From: a bacterium
GTDB lineage: Bacteria; Verrucomicrobiota; Kiritimatiellia; UBA8416; CAMZLY01
Direction of reading: 5' to 3'
Assembly: GCA_030632465.1 (NCBI GenBank)
Contig: DAOVUR010000098.1
Coordinates: 1-7,058 of the forward strand
DNA: 7,058 nt
Part shown: piece after piece, positions 1 to 6,244 of the stretch
Position numbering within the stretch: the stretch's first letter is position 1
Layout of the letters: every line of letters begins with the position of its first letter
Position numbers and translations under genes: made by a program
The notes under the pieces: generated by a model
What the model saw: the letters and a program-made list of their open reading frames with translations, nothing else
Told to the model about the DNA's origin: nothing
The model's database searches: none

Positions 1-1130
1 AGAAGTCTGGCGCCAAGAAGACCGCGATCGATATTTCTGACATTAAAATTCCTGCAGGGGCAGCAGGTACGATATTCCGGCAGACGCTGGAGAATGATCT
101 TAAGTTATCCGGTTGGTTTACTATTGCACCTAAAGGGCGTTCTATTATTGTGGTTCGAGGTTCGTTTTCGCAGAGTGGGAGTGGGGTATCATGTAGTGGT
201 GAGGTTATCAATACTGCATCTTCTCAGTTGCTGTTACGAAGATCGTTTAGGGCTGATAGAAGGCATATTAGACAGCTGGCCCATAATCTATCAGATGCAA
301 TTGTAATGGCGGTAAAGAAAGTTCCGGGCATTGCCTCAACCAGAATTGCTATGGTTGGAGCGCATGGAGTCAAAAAAGATATCTATTTATGCGATGCTGA
401 TGGTAAGAATCTGACTAGGATTACAGCGCAAGGTGCAATCTGTATGTCTCCTAACTGGTGGCCAGATGCAAAGAGTATTGCATATACATCATTCCATAAA
501 GGTTTCCCTGATCTGTATAGACTGAACTTAATCAATAATAGATGGAGCAAGATATCTAGTTTTTCCGGCATTAACACGGGGGGGGCAATCTCTCCTGATG
601 GCACAAAATTAGCATTGGCTTTGTCTAAAGATGGTAATCCTGAGCTCTATGTTATGGATATACGTAGTAAACGACTTACTAGATTGACCAAAACTTTACA
701 TTCGGCAGAGGCAAGCCCTTCGTGGTCTCCTGATGGCTCGAAGATCGTATATGTGTCCGATACTTCCGGCTCTCCGCAGCTCTATGTTCTTGGTAGTAGA
801 GGTGGTCGAGCAAAGAGGATTACTTTTAGAGGTAAAGAGAATGTGTCACCTGATTGGGGTAATGATGGACGTATTGTGTATAGTAGCAGGCGTAGTGGAC
901 GATACCATATATGTGTATATGATCCATCTGATAAGCAGTCTGTGCAGTTGACTAAAGAGTATGTTGACCATGAGTCGCCATCGTGGGCGCCTGATAGTAG
1001 GCATATTGTATGTGTTAAAACGGTTAATTATAATGCGAATTTGTATATACTTGACACCATGGGTGATTCTCCCGTACGGTTAACCAGCATGAGTGGTGAT
1101 TGGTATGCGCCTTCTTGGTCACCGAGATAA
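1..1130 (+). CDS. tolB: TolB, periplasmic beta-propeller of the Tol-Pal system (5' truncated by window edge)
   Basis: TolB is a periplasmic protein that binds Pal and works in the Tol-Pal envelope system, which keeps the outer membrane attached and constricting at division. The reading frame is open from the left edge (first full codon at position 3) to TAA at 1128-1130, giving 375 visible residues. E. coli TolB has about 430, so roughly the signal peptide and first strands are missing. Visible residues about 10-115 form the N-terminal alpha/beta domain. From about 115 come beta-propeller repeats with SPDG-type turns: SPNWWPD (149-155), ISPDG (196-200), SPSWSPDG (238-245), SPDWGNDG (282-289), SPSWAPDS (326-333) and a closing APSWSPR at the C-terminus. 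The GTG at 150 is internal, because TolB-like sequence continues upstream in frame. The next gene is pal, the classic neighbour. A run of eight G lies at 578-585, but the frame is intact across it. Assignment is firm. Confidence 0.95.
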   Translation, partial: KSGAKKTAIDISDIKIPAGAAGTIFRQTLENDLKLSGWFTIAPKGRSIIVVRGSFSQSGSGVSCSGEVINTASSQLLLRRSFRADRRHIRQLAHNLSDAIVMAVKKVPGIASTRIAMVGAHGVKKDIYLCDADGKNLTRITAQGAICMSPNWWPDAKSIAYTSFHKGFPDLYRLNLINNRWSKISSFSGINTGGAISPDGTKLALALSKDGNPELYVMDIRSKRLTRLTKTLHSAEASPSWSPDGSKIVYVSDTSGSPQLYVLGSRGGRAKRITFRGKENVSPDWGNDGRIVYSSRRSGRYHICVYDPSDKQSVQLTKEYVDHESPSWAPDSRHIVCVKTVNYNANLYILDTMGDSPVRLTSMSGDWYAPSWSPR

Positions 1131-1195
1131 GGGGCGAGAGACCATTAATGATTAAGATTTACAGTGGGATTTAGGTATTAGTATTATTAAATTAT

Positions 1196-1202
1196 AAAGG
1201 AG
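1196..1202 (+). promoter_or_regulatory. Ribosome binding site that decides the pal start
   Basis: AAAGGAG at 1196-1202 is the strongest Shine-Dalgarno match in the window. It leaves a 6-nt spacer to GTG 1209 but none to ATG 1203, so it supports the GTG start and a two-residue shorter signal peptide. Confidence 0.75.
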
Positions 1203-1208
1203 ATGGGT

Positions 1209-1730
1209 GTGAATAAATATTTCAAATTGAGTTTGATGGTTGGGCTTTGTGCGGTAATTTCTTGTGGTACAGGTTGCCGTGGTGGGCGTGTTGATATAGC
1301 TGATTTTGATGATGGTACTTTTGATCCAGAAGCTTATGGGTCAGGTACATATGCGCTACCTGGCGGTAGAATTGAAGATGGTGAACGTGTAAATGATGTT
1401 TCATTTGAGAATGTTATGTTTAATTATGATAGTTTCCAGATTGCTAATTCTGAGATAGCTAAGATTGAACAGGTTGCTGATTATCTGAGCAAGAACAGGG
1501 CTATACGTCTCGTGCTTGAAGGAAATTGTGATGAGCGTGGTAGCCGTGAATATAACATTTCTCTTGGTGAGTATCGTGCATTAGCTGTACGTGCACATAT
1601 TATTGGGCTCGGCATAAATGGCGATAGAATGCAGACACGTAGCTATGGAGAAGAAAATCCAGCAGATGCAGGTCATAGCGAATCAGCATGGCGTGCTAAT
1701 CGTCGTGTAGAGTTTGCTCTATATAAATAA
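1209..1730 (+). CDS. pal: Pal, peptidoglycan-associated outer-membrane lipoprotein
   Basis: Pal is anchored in the outer membrane by lipid, binds peptidoglycan through an OmpA-like domain and is the partner of TolB. I chose the GTG at 1209 as the start: AAGGAG at 1197-1202 sits 6 nt before it, whereas the in-frame ATG at 1203 directly abuts that site. The 173-residue product starts MNKYFKLSLMVGLCAVISC. This is a lipoprotein signal with VISC as lipobox, so Cys19 is the likely lipidated residue; Cys23 (GTGC) fits less well. A low-complexity acidic and Gly-rich linker follows to about residue 65, then an OmpA-like domain to 171. It carries EGNCDERGSREYN (104-116), the LGEYRA helix and NRRVEF (164-169). 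Asp108 and Arg123 have the spacing of the diaminopimelate-binding pair known in this family. The gene lies 78 nt after tolB with no terminator seen between, so co-transcription is likely. Confidence 0.97.
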   Translation: MNKYFKLSLMVGLCAVISCGTGCRGGRVDIADFDDGTFDPEAYGSGTYALPGGRIEDGERVNDVSFENVMFNYDSFQIANSEIAKIEQVADYLSKNRAIRLVLEGNCDERGSREYNISLGEYRALAVRAHIIGLGINGDRMQTRSYGEENPADAGHSESAWRANRRVEFALYK

Positions 1731-1750
1731 GTAGATTTATAGGGTATTTC

Positions 1751-1785
1751 AGCAGCGCTCCCTGAGCGGAGCCGAAGGGCGGCCT
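1751..1785. repeat. GC-rich hairpin element, resembling a widespread intergenic repeat
   Basis: This GC-rich block stands out in an AT-rich spacer. Its core is CCCTGAGCGGAGCCGAAGGG (1760-1779). It can fold in at least three competing ways: CGCTC/GAGCG (1756-1760 with 1764-1768, 3-nt loop), GCTCC/GGAGC (1757-1761 with 1768-1772), and CCCT/AGGG (1760-1763 with 1776-1779). From memory, close variants of the core, such as those with GGAGTCGAAGG, recur between genes in many unrelated bacterial genomes; this was not searched. It lies 20 nt after pal and has no T-tract, so it is not a standard terminator. Confidence 0.5.
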
Positions 1786-1799
1786 CTGGTATATAAAGT

Positions 1800-1841
1800 T
1801 GCATGGGGCGTCTTGGCTTCTCTCCATGCACTATTCCCCAT
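1800..1841 (+). promoter_or_regulatory. Two mutually exclusive inverted repeats in the leader of the DUF4380-like gene
   Basis: TGCATGG at 1800-1806 is perfectly complementary to CCATGCA at 1824-1830 (17-nt loop). ATGGGG at 1803-1808 is perfectly complementary to CCCCAT at 1836-1841. Both hairpins use the same left arm, so only one can form at a time. The ATG at 1803, one possible start of the downstream gene, lies inside the shared arm. A regulatory role is an inference. Confidence 0.35.
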
Positions 1842-1847
1842 ATAGAA

Positions 1848-2756
1848 ATGATTGATATGATTCAGGAAAATGTTGAGTTTAATGGATGGCAGAATTGTGT
1901 GCGTCTGGCTAACGATGAAGTAGAGCTGATTGTTACCACGGATATTGGGCCACGTATAAGTCGGTTTGGCTATATTGGTGAACGCAACATGTTTGCTGAG
2001 TTTGCCGGACAGCAGGGGACTCAAGGTGAAGATAAATGGCTTATTCGTGGTGGACACAGATTCTGGATTGCCCCTGAAATCAAACCTGATACTTATGAAT
2101 TGGATAACGTGGCGGTAGAGTCTCGGTCAATTGACGGAGGTGTAAAAACTATTCAGCCTGCCGGTTCTGTATTAGGAATCAGCAAGAGTATGGATATTAC
2201 TCTCTCGCCTGATTCTAATACCATGAATATAATTCATACGCTGGTTAATGAAAGTGATCAGGTTCGTGAAGTTGCACCATGGTCAGTTTCTGTTATGGCG
2301 CCTGACGGAATGGCAGTGATACCGTTACCAAAACATATTGCTCATCCTGAAAGAATTTTGCCGAACCAAAAATGGGCTTTGTGGGGATATACAGATTTTA
2401 CTGATTCACGTTGGAGCTTTGGTTCGAAATATATATTTTTCAGACAGGATCCAACTAAAGGAGCAAATAAATTAGGCATTGCGCATCGTGAAGGATGGGT
2501 GGTCTATCTGCTGGATGAGTTTATGTTTGTTAAACATTTCGAGTGGCAGGATGACTGCACATACCCTGATGATGGGGTTAATTTCGAGACGTTCTCTAAT
2601 GAAGATATGCTGGAATTGGAATCACTTGGTCCACTGGTCAGTCTCGGTGCTGGTCAGTCAACTTCTCTATCTGAACAATGGTCGCTGTTCCGAGGTATAC
2701 CGCATTGCGAAACAGAAGCTGATATTGATAAGTATATTTTGCCACTGTTAGGTTAA
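1848..2756 (+). CDS. DUF4380-like protein, galactose-mutarotase-like fold
   Basis: I recognise the pattern of DUF4380-type proteins, which are predicted to share the sugar-binding beta-sandwich of aldose 1-epimerases. No reaction is established that I know of, so the substrate is open. With the start at ATG 1848 the product has 302 residues. Key segments are NCVRLANDEVELIVTTDIGPRISRFG (about 16-41; polar-Asn, Gly-Pro-Arg turn), GGHRFWIAPE (68-77, the most family-like motif), APWSVSVMAPDG (143-154) and AHREGWVVYL (212-221). There is no signal peptide or membrane segment, so it is probably cytoplasmic. The start is uncertain: ATG 1803, 1848 and 1857 are all in frame and none has a clear Shine-Dalgarno site. 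I prefer 1848 because 1803 lies in a structured leader and would add a stretch unlike the rest. It follows pal on the same strand and faces the ROK gene. It could support sugar or glycan use, but nothing here proves it. Confidence 0.72.
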   Translation: MIDMIQENVEFNGWQNCVRLANDEVELIVTTDIGPRISRFGYIGERNMFAEFAGQQGTQGEDKWLIRGGHRFWIAPEIKPDTYELDNVAVESRSIDGGVKTIQPAGSVLGISKSMDITLSPDSNTMNIIHTLVNESDQVREVAPWSVSVMAPDGMAVIPLPKHIAHPERILPNQKWALWGYTDFTDSRWSFGSKYIFFRQDPTKGANKLGIAHREGWVVYLLDEFMFVKHFEWQDDCTYPDDGVNFETFSNEDMLELESLGPLVSLGAGQSTSLSEQWSLFRGIPHCETEADIDKYILPLLG

Positions 2757-2779
2757 AATAAATCTTTAGAGATGTGTAC

Positions 2780-2825
2780 AAAATTAAAAAAATTGATACC
2801 TTCGTGGCTCGCAGCGCGGAGTATC
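2780..2825 (-). terminator. Intrinsic terminator at the end of the minus-strand gene set
   Basis: GATAC (2795-2799) pairs with GTATC (2821-2825), and TTCGTG (2801-2806) pairs with CGCGGA (2815-2820) allowing G-U pairs. This gives an 11-bp stem with one bulged C (2800) and an 8-nt loop. On the minus strand the stem is followed by AATTTTTTTAATTTT (2794-2780), an ideal T-tract, 20 nt after the ROK stop codon. On the plus strand only ATTTT follows, so it may weakly stop the DUF4380-like transcript too. Confidence 0.8.
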
Positions 2826-2844
2826 ATTTTCCTGCTTCCAAGTT

Positions 2845-4254
2845 TCAGTTATTCACTACAAGTGCTGGCAAGCTTGCGGCGGCAATGGCTTGACCATGTC
2901 GCTTCAGCTGTTCATCTGGTGTAGAGATTGATATCTGTTTTGCTAGTTCTGGGAATTCAGCCTTTAGCACTTCTTCAGTTTTATCAATTATGATCTGTCC
3001 ACCTTCGCCAGATGTTACACGACCTAGTAGAAGTAGATTCTCTATTTCATAGAATTCAGCAAAGTACGCAATAGTGTAGCCGAAGCATATGCCGACAGTT
3101 TCGTAGATTTTGCGTGCGCGCTCATCATTATTGAACATCAGTTTTTGAATTTCCACTAACTGTTCAGGAAAAGACATATCAGCAGGTAGTTCTATGCCAG
3201 CTCCTGGAGCTAGGCGGGCTATACCTTGTTGACAGAAGTATTGGACTGAACAGCCAACATCGCCAGACCACTCATCTGCAGGTGCATCATCACGATAGTT
3301 TATTGGCACAAATGCAAGTTCATTTAGCCAAGTGGTGATATGGCCGCTTTCGTTGCAGTATCCAGCGGCAACACTTGTGCCCATGGATATACCTAGTACT
3401 TTGTTTTCTTTTAAAGACATTGATCCCGCTAGGGCTGTTACTTCTCCATCATTGGCTACTTCAAAAGGAATGTTTCCCCATTCTTCTTTTAGTTTATGAA
3501 AGATGCCGCGAACATGTTTCGCAAAATCATCTTCGGCAACACCACGAAAGAGTGAGGCTACACGTACTTCGTTGTTCACGTAACATCCGGCAGCACTTCC
3601 GCCAATTGCATCGACACGTGGTAGTTTAGCGGCAGCTCTTTTAAGCGTGTCTTGTATGCCCTTGTAATGATACTCAGGATCTGTTTCAAAGTATGGGTTC
3701 CACTCTATCTCTTCGGAGAATATAACTTCACCATCAATTACAGCAGCAGCCTTGCGATCACTACCGCCGAGATCAAACCCGATACGGCATCCGTCAAGAT
3801 TGCGACCAAGAGAGACATTCTCTTCGTGTGGTTCAGGCATATCTGCGAGTGTGCATTTTTCAACTGTCATCGGAGTGAGAAACATCTTCTCGCCCATGAA
3901 TTTGTAGTCAAACGCTCGTTCACCTGTAGGACTATAGGCCGTTGCGAGATATTCAGCAATTGCATCATTGCCGCCGATAGTTATTTTCGAGCCACCTTTT
4001 TGCCATAGCAGAAACTTTACCAAACGTTCGATATACTTATTGTTGAGTGCGATATTATCACCTACATGTGAGAGTACCGCTGTTTTGTGGATAAAAACAG
4101 TGCCATCTTCTCTAGAAAGTGCGATTGATATATCTGCACTTTCTGCATCGACATTACATAACTCTTTGTAGGCGCGTGTCCAGAGTATTGCTGGCACATA
4201 ACCGGGATCTAATGTAGGTTTGATTTTTGGTTTGATATTCAGTTTTGTGCTCAT
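2845..4254 (-). CDS. ROK-family sugar-kinase-like protein with an extra N-terminal region and degenerate zinc motif
   Basis: ROK proteins are ATP-dependent sugar kinases or sugar-responsive repressors. No helix-turn-helix is evident here, so a kinase-like role is more likely. The protein has 469 residues; single-domain ROK kinases have about 300. The ROK core starts near residue 157: phosphate-1 loop DLGGSDRK (161-168), catalytic-type Asn-Asp pair in VANDGE (Asp269), phosphate-2 loop GISMGTSVAAGY (288-299), Gly-His pair at 304-305 and a Gly-rich adenosine segment GRVTSGEGG (411-419). The usual CxCGxxGC zinc motif is reduced to SGDVGC (330-335), leaving one cysteine, with Cys341 nearby. Residues 1-155 match no domain I can name; they contain IGGNDAIAEYLATAYSPTGE (93-112). 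AGGGA in the 4262-4267 segment, 7-8 nt before the ATG, is the likely ribosome site. It lies 123 nt downstream of the AEC gene. Substrate unknown. Confidence 0.82.
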   Translation of the reverse strand: MSTKLNIKPKIKPTLDPGYVPAILWTRAYKELCNVDAESADISIALSREDGTVFIHKTAVLSHVGDNIALNNKYIERLVKFLLWQKGGSKITIGGNDAIAEYLATAYSPTGERAFDYKFMGEKMFLTPMTVEKCTLADMPEPHEENVSLGRNLDGCRIGFDLGGSDRKAAAVIDGEVIFSEEIEWNPYFETDPEYHYKGIQDTLKRAAAKLPRVDAIGGSAAGCYVNNEVRVASLFRGVAEDDFAKHVRGIFHKLKEEWGNIPFEVANDGEVTALAGSMSLKENKVLGISMGTSVAAGYCNESGHITTWLNELAFVPINYRDDAPADEWSGDVGCSVQYFCQQGIARLAPGAGIELPADMSFPEQLVEIQKLMFNNDERARKIYETVGICFGYTIAYFAEFYEIENLLLLGRVTSGEGGQIIIDKTEEVLKAEFPELAKQISISTPDEQLKRHGQAIAAASLPALVVNN

Positions 4255-4288
4255 GCTTATATCCCTAATATGTATATAAATAATTGGT

Positions 4289-4304
4289 TACTATTTGTCT
4301 GATT
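4289..4304 (-). promoter_or_regulatory. Shared upstream motif, copy 1 (before the ROK gene)
   Basis: On the minus strand this reads AATCAGACAAATAGTA, 34 nt before the ROK start codon. It matches the sequence upstream of the sulfatase (6252-6268) at every base except one inserted G. It falls just downstream of the predicted ROK transcription start (about 4313), a position where an operator could block transcription. That role is an inference. Confidence 0.3.
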
Positions 4305-4319
4305 AAATTAATGGCATAT

Positions 4320-4348
4320 ATAATATAGATGAGCGCAACGTGATGCAA
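4320..4348 (-). promoter_or_regulatory. Sigma70-like promoter for the ROK gene
   Basis: On the minus strand, TTGCAT (4348-4343) and TATTAT (4325-4320) are separated by exactly 17 nt, matching the -35 and -10 consensus at 4 or 5 of 6 positions each. The predicted start near 4313 would leave a leader of about 60 nt. The surrounding AT-rich sequence makes chance matches fairly likely. Confidence 0.42.
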
Positions 4349-4377
4349 GCGAAAGTGGATAAAGAATATTGGTTAGG

Positions 4378-5334
4378 TTATAAAACCTGCCAGATGGCGA
4401 GCCAGAATGGCATTACGAACATGGCTAGAAGGTAGCATATTAGCATGATGCTCCCCATCTTATGGTAGTCACCACCGTACGCTCTGACTTGTATGATTAT
4501 TGCTGTTGCTGCGGGAGATGAAGATTGGATAATCATGAATTTGGCTAGTATGGGGTATGACTCTCTTATATTAAATATGGTTAATACGATCATGGTGATG
4601 ATTGGTAAGGCGATAAATTTTACGGCAATAATTTTGGAGAGGTCAAATTTTATAGGGGTTCTACTTAATGAGATTCCACCTAAGGTTGCGCCTAGGATAA
4701 ACATTGCTAGGGGGATGGTGAGTTCGCCTATAAAGCCCATGTAACTTAGTGGTGCTTCTGGTATAAAGTCACGTACACCTGTTAAGACTACTGTTATGGC
4801 TAGAATATTGGCAATAAGAGGTGGTGTTATGAATTTTCTTATATCAACTTTAGCACTATGATCGGTTGTTGCTAGATATTTGCCAAGACTCCAGAGAGTG
4901 GGGCTTACGCCTAATACAAATAGAAAGCAGTAGACAAGAAACTCGTCAGCTTGTTCAGGAAAGAGTGCTAGTCCTAGTGGAAGTACTAGGTAGTTTGCAT
5001 TCTGCATGGACGCCAGTGCGAGCATGTTTTTCTTCGCCGGCAGCTCTTTCAGAAAAAGGAGACTACTTATTATTAGTCCTGAGCCAATCATGATAATGGC
5101 TAGAATCGGTAACATCCACCAGAAAGTAACTTCAGTTGGCTCAAAGTGTTGCACTATTTTAGTAAAGATAAGAAGTGGTAATAGTATTTTCACAGTTATC
5201 TGTGATAGTAGTTTAATGCTGTTTTGGGGAAGTAGCTTGGTTCTTACTAAGATGCCTGCACCTAAAGCGATGGCGAATATCTTGATTAATGCCCAGAGGA
5301 CAGGTATGAATGCATTATAAAATGTAGTTATCAT
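4378..5334 (-). CDS. AEC-family (auxin efflux carrier-like) membrane transporter
   Basis: AEC carriers are inner-membrane secondary transporters; bacterial members move small organic anions such as malate, but the substrate cannot be read from sequence here. The 318-residue protein has about ten hydrophobic segments, roughly at residues 9-30, 41-61, 73-95, 105-125, 131-152, 168-187, 202-220, 233-254, 262-283 and 293-315, the usual AEC topology of five plus five. Family-like features are QNANYLVLPLGLALF (111-125) in segment 4, GELTIPLAMFILGATLGG (203-220) in segment 7 and QSSSPAATAI (270-279), followed by YGGD (286-289). The start ATG has no Shine-Dalgarno site. An in-frame TAA lies eight codons upstream, so no longer ATG, GTG or TTG start exists. 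The leader is A/C-rich with CCTCCCC. It begins 35 nt after the nfo stop, which suggests translation in one transcript with nfo. Confidence 0.92.
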   Translation of the reverse strand: MITTFYNAFIPVLWALIKIFAIALGAGILVRTKLLPQNSIKLLSQITVKILLPLLIFTKIVQHFEPTEVTFWWMLPILAIIMIGSGLIISSLLFLKELPAKKNMLALASMQNANYLVLPLGLALFPEQADEFLVYCFLFVLGVSPTLWSLGKYLATTDHSAKVDIRKFITPPLIANILAITVVLTGVRDFIPEAPLSYMGFIGELTIPLAMFILGATLGGISLSRTPIKFDLSKIIAVKFIALPIITMIVLTIFNIRESYPILAKFMIIQSSSPAATAIIIQVRAYGGDYHKMGSIMLICYLLAMFVMPFWLAIWQVL

Positions 5335-5344
5335 AATAAGGGGA

Positions 5345-5380
5345 GGTTTTCGGTTTTAAGTTTTAGGTGTTAGGGTTTTA
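5345..5380. repeat. Degenerate heptamer tandem repeat, consensus GGTTTTA
   Basis: On the plus strand the units are GGTTTTC, GGTTTTA, AGTTTTA, GGTGTTA and GGGTTTTA (the last has one extra G). They run through the nfo stop codon into the leader of the carrier gene. As mRNA from the minus strand it reads as TAAAACC-like units. It may be a decayed microsatellite or an unstructured translation leader. Confidence 0.55.
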
Positions 5381-6218
5381 TTAGGCTAAGAAAGAAGGCT
5401 GCGTTAATGGGATCCCAGTCGCGCCCATCGCCGTCCTTCTCGTGTGGTGTCTCCATAATAAAAGGGATCTCTTGAAGTCGTTTGTCATTTGCAAGATTAA
5501 CAAATGCTTCTTTACCAATGAAGCCGTGGCTAAGATGTTCATGGCGATCAACGCGGGTACCTATATCTTTTTTGGAGTCATTGAGATGGATGGCAAATAG
5601 ATTTTTGAAGCCGATAGTATCTTCAAAGTTTTCCATTGTCTTATTGTACGCTTTGGTGGTTCTTATATCATAGCCGGCAGCGAAGATGTGGCAGGTGTCT
5701 AGACATACACCGATACGGCTTGAGTCTTCTACTTTTTCTATTATGGCGGCAATATGTTCAAATCTATGACCGATGCAGTTTCCTTGACCGGCAGTGGTTT
5801 CTAGTAGGATTCTGGTTGCACAGTTCTTTGTCTGGTTGATAATATCATTCAAACCATCGGCAATCATGTTGATTCCTTTTTCAAGGTCAGGGTTGCTGCC
5901 GGGGTGAAGAACTAAATATTCAACATCGAGCTGCTGGCAACGTTCGACATCGGAAATCATTGCAGGTATAGATTTTGCCCTTACTTCTTCTTTTCCGGCA
6001 AGATTGATTAGGTATGAGGCATGAGCAACAACATTTCTGATTTCTAATCTTTCGCGCGTCTCTTTGAAGCGTGCAATGGCATCATCGTTAAGAGCTGTTA
6101 TTTTCCACTGCACTTGATTACGAACAAAAATTGCTACAGAACTGAAGTTATATGCGGCTGCTTGATCTAGGGCTTTATATAGTCCGCCGGATACGCTTAG
6201 GTGTGAGCCGAGATTCAT
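5370..6218 (-). CDS. nfo: Endonuclease IV, AP endonuclease
   Basis: Endonuclease IV cuts DNA 5' of abasic sites and removes blocked 3' ends in base-excision repair, in the cytoplasm, using three zinc ions. The protein has 282 residues against 285 for E. coli Nfo and begins with the typical MNLGSHLSVSGGL. All nine expected metal ligands are present: His66, His105, Glu140, Asp174, His177, His211, Asp224, His226 and Glu256. They lie in VAHASYL, LVLHPGS, LLETTAGQG, VCLDTCHIFAAGYD, AIHLNDSK, GTRVDRHEH and IMETP. AAGGAA at about 6225-6230, 6 nt before the ATG, is a good ribosome site. It is divergent from the sulfatase and is the first gene of the minus-strand set nfo, AEC carrier, ROK. Its repair job has no obvious link to its neighbours, so the grouping may be incidental. 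Assignment is firm. Confidence 0.98.
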   Translation of the reverse strand: MNLGSHLSVSGGLYKALDQAAAYNFSSVAIFVRNQVQWKITALNDDAIARFKETRERLEIRNVVAHASYLINLAGKEEVRAKSIPAMISDVERCQQLDVEYLVLHPGSNPDLEKGINMIADGLNDIINQTKNCATRILLETTAGQGNCIGHRFEHIAAIIEKVEDSSRIGVCLDTCHIFAAGYDIRTTKAYNKTMENFEDTIGFKNLFAIHLNDSKKDIGTRVDRHEHLSHGFIGKEAFVNLANDKRLQEIPFIMETPHEKDGDGRDWDPINAAFFLSLIKP

Positions 6219-6244
6219 GGTTGTTTCCTTATAATAGAATTATA

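Noticed and set aside
1131..1195. Spacer between tolB and pal searched for a terminator, promoter or small RNA
   Set aside because: AT-rich with no stable inverted repeat and no convincing -35/-10 pair.
1714..1742. TTGCTC-17-TTATAG as a promoter for the DUF4380-like gene
   Set aside because: The hexamers are poor matches, the -35 lies inside the pal coding end, and many such pairs occur by chance in AT-rich DNA.
1751..1785. GC-rich hairpins after pal as an intrinsic terminator
   Set aside because: No T-tract follows on either strand; the nearby sequence is CCTCTGGTATATAAAG, so I treat it as a repeat element instead.
1749..2057. Minus-strand open frame of 102 codons over the pal-DUF4380 spacer and the start of the DUF4380-like gene
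   Set aside because: It is antisense to a family-like coding sequence, its first part is the complement of conserved residues, and its tail is a translation of the GC-rich repeat. No recognisable protein features.
3652..4008. Plus-strand open frame of 118 codons inside the ROK gene
   Set aside because: Fully antisense to the ROK N-terminal region and phosphate-1 loop; composition and lack of motifs fit a shadow frame.
4369..4384. GGTT-ATAA-AACC palindrome at the end of the AEC gene as a terminator
   Set aside because: Only four base pairs, AT-rich, overlaps the stop codon and has no T-tract on the minus strand.
5345..5385. TTTTAGGG-like repeats as telomeric sequence
   Set aside because: Only five imperfect units in a bacterial operon spacer; the resemblance to telomere repeats is superficial.
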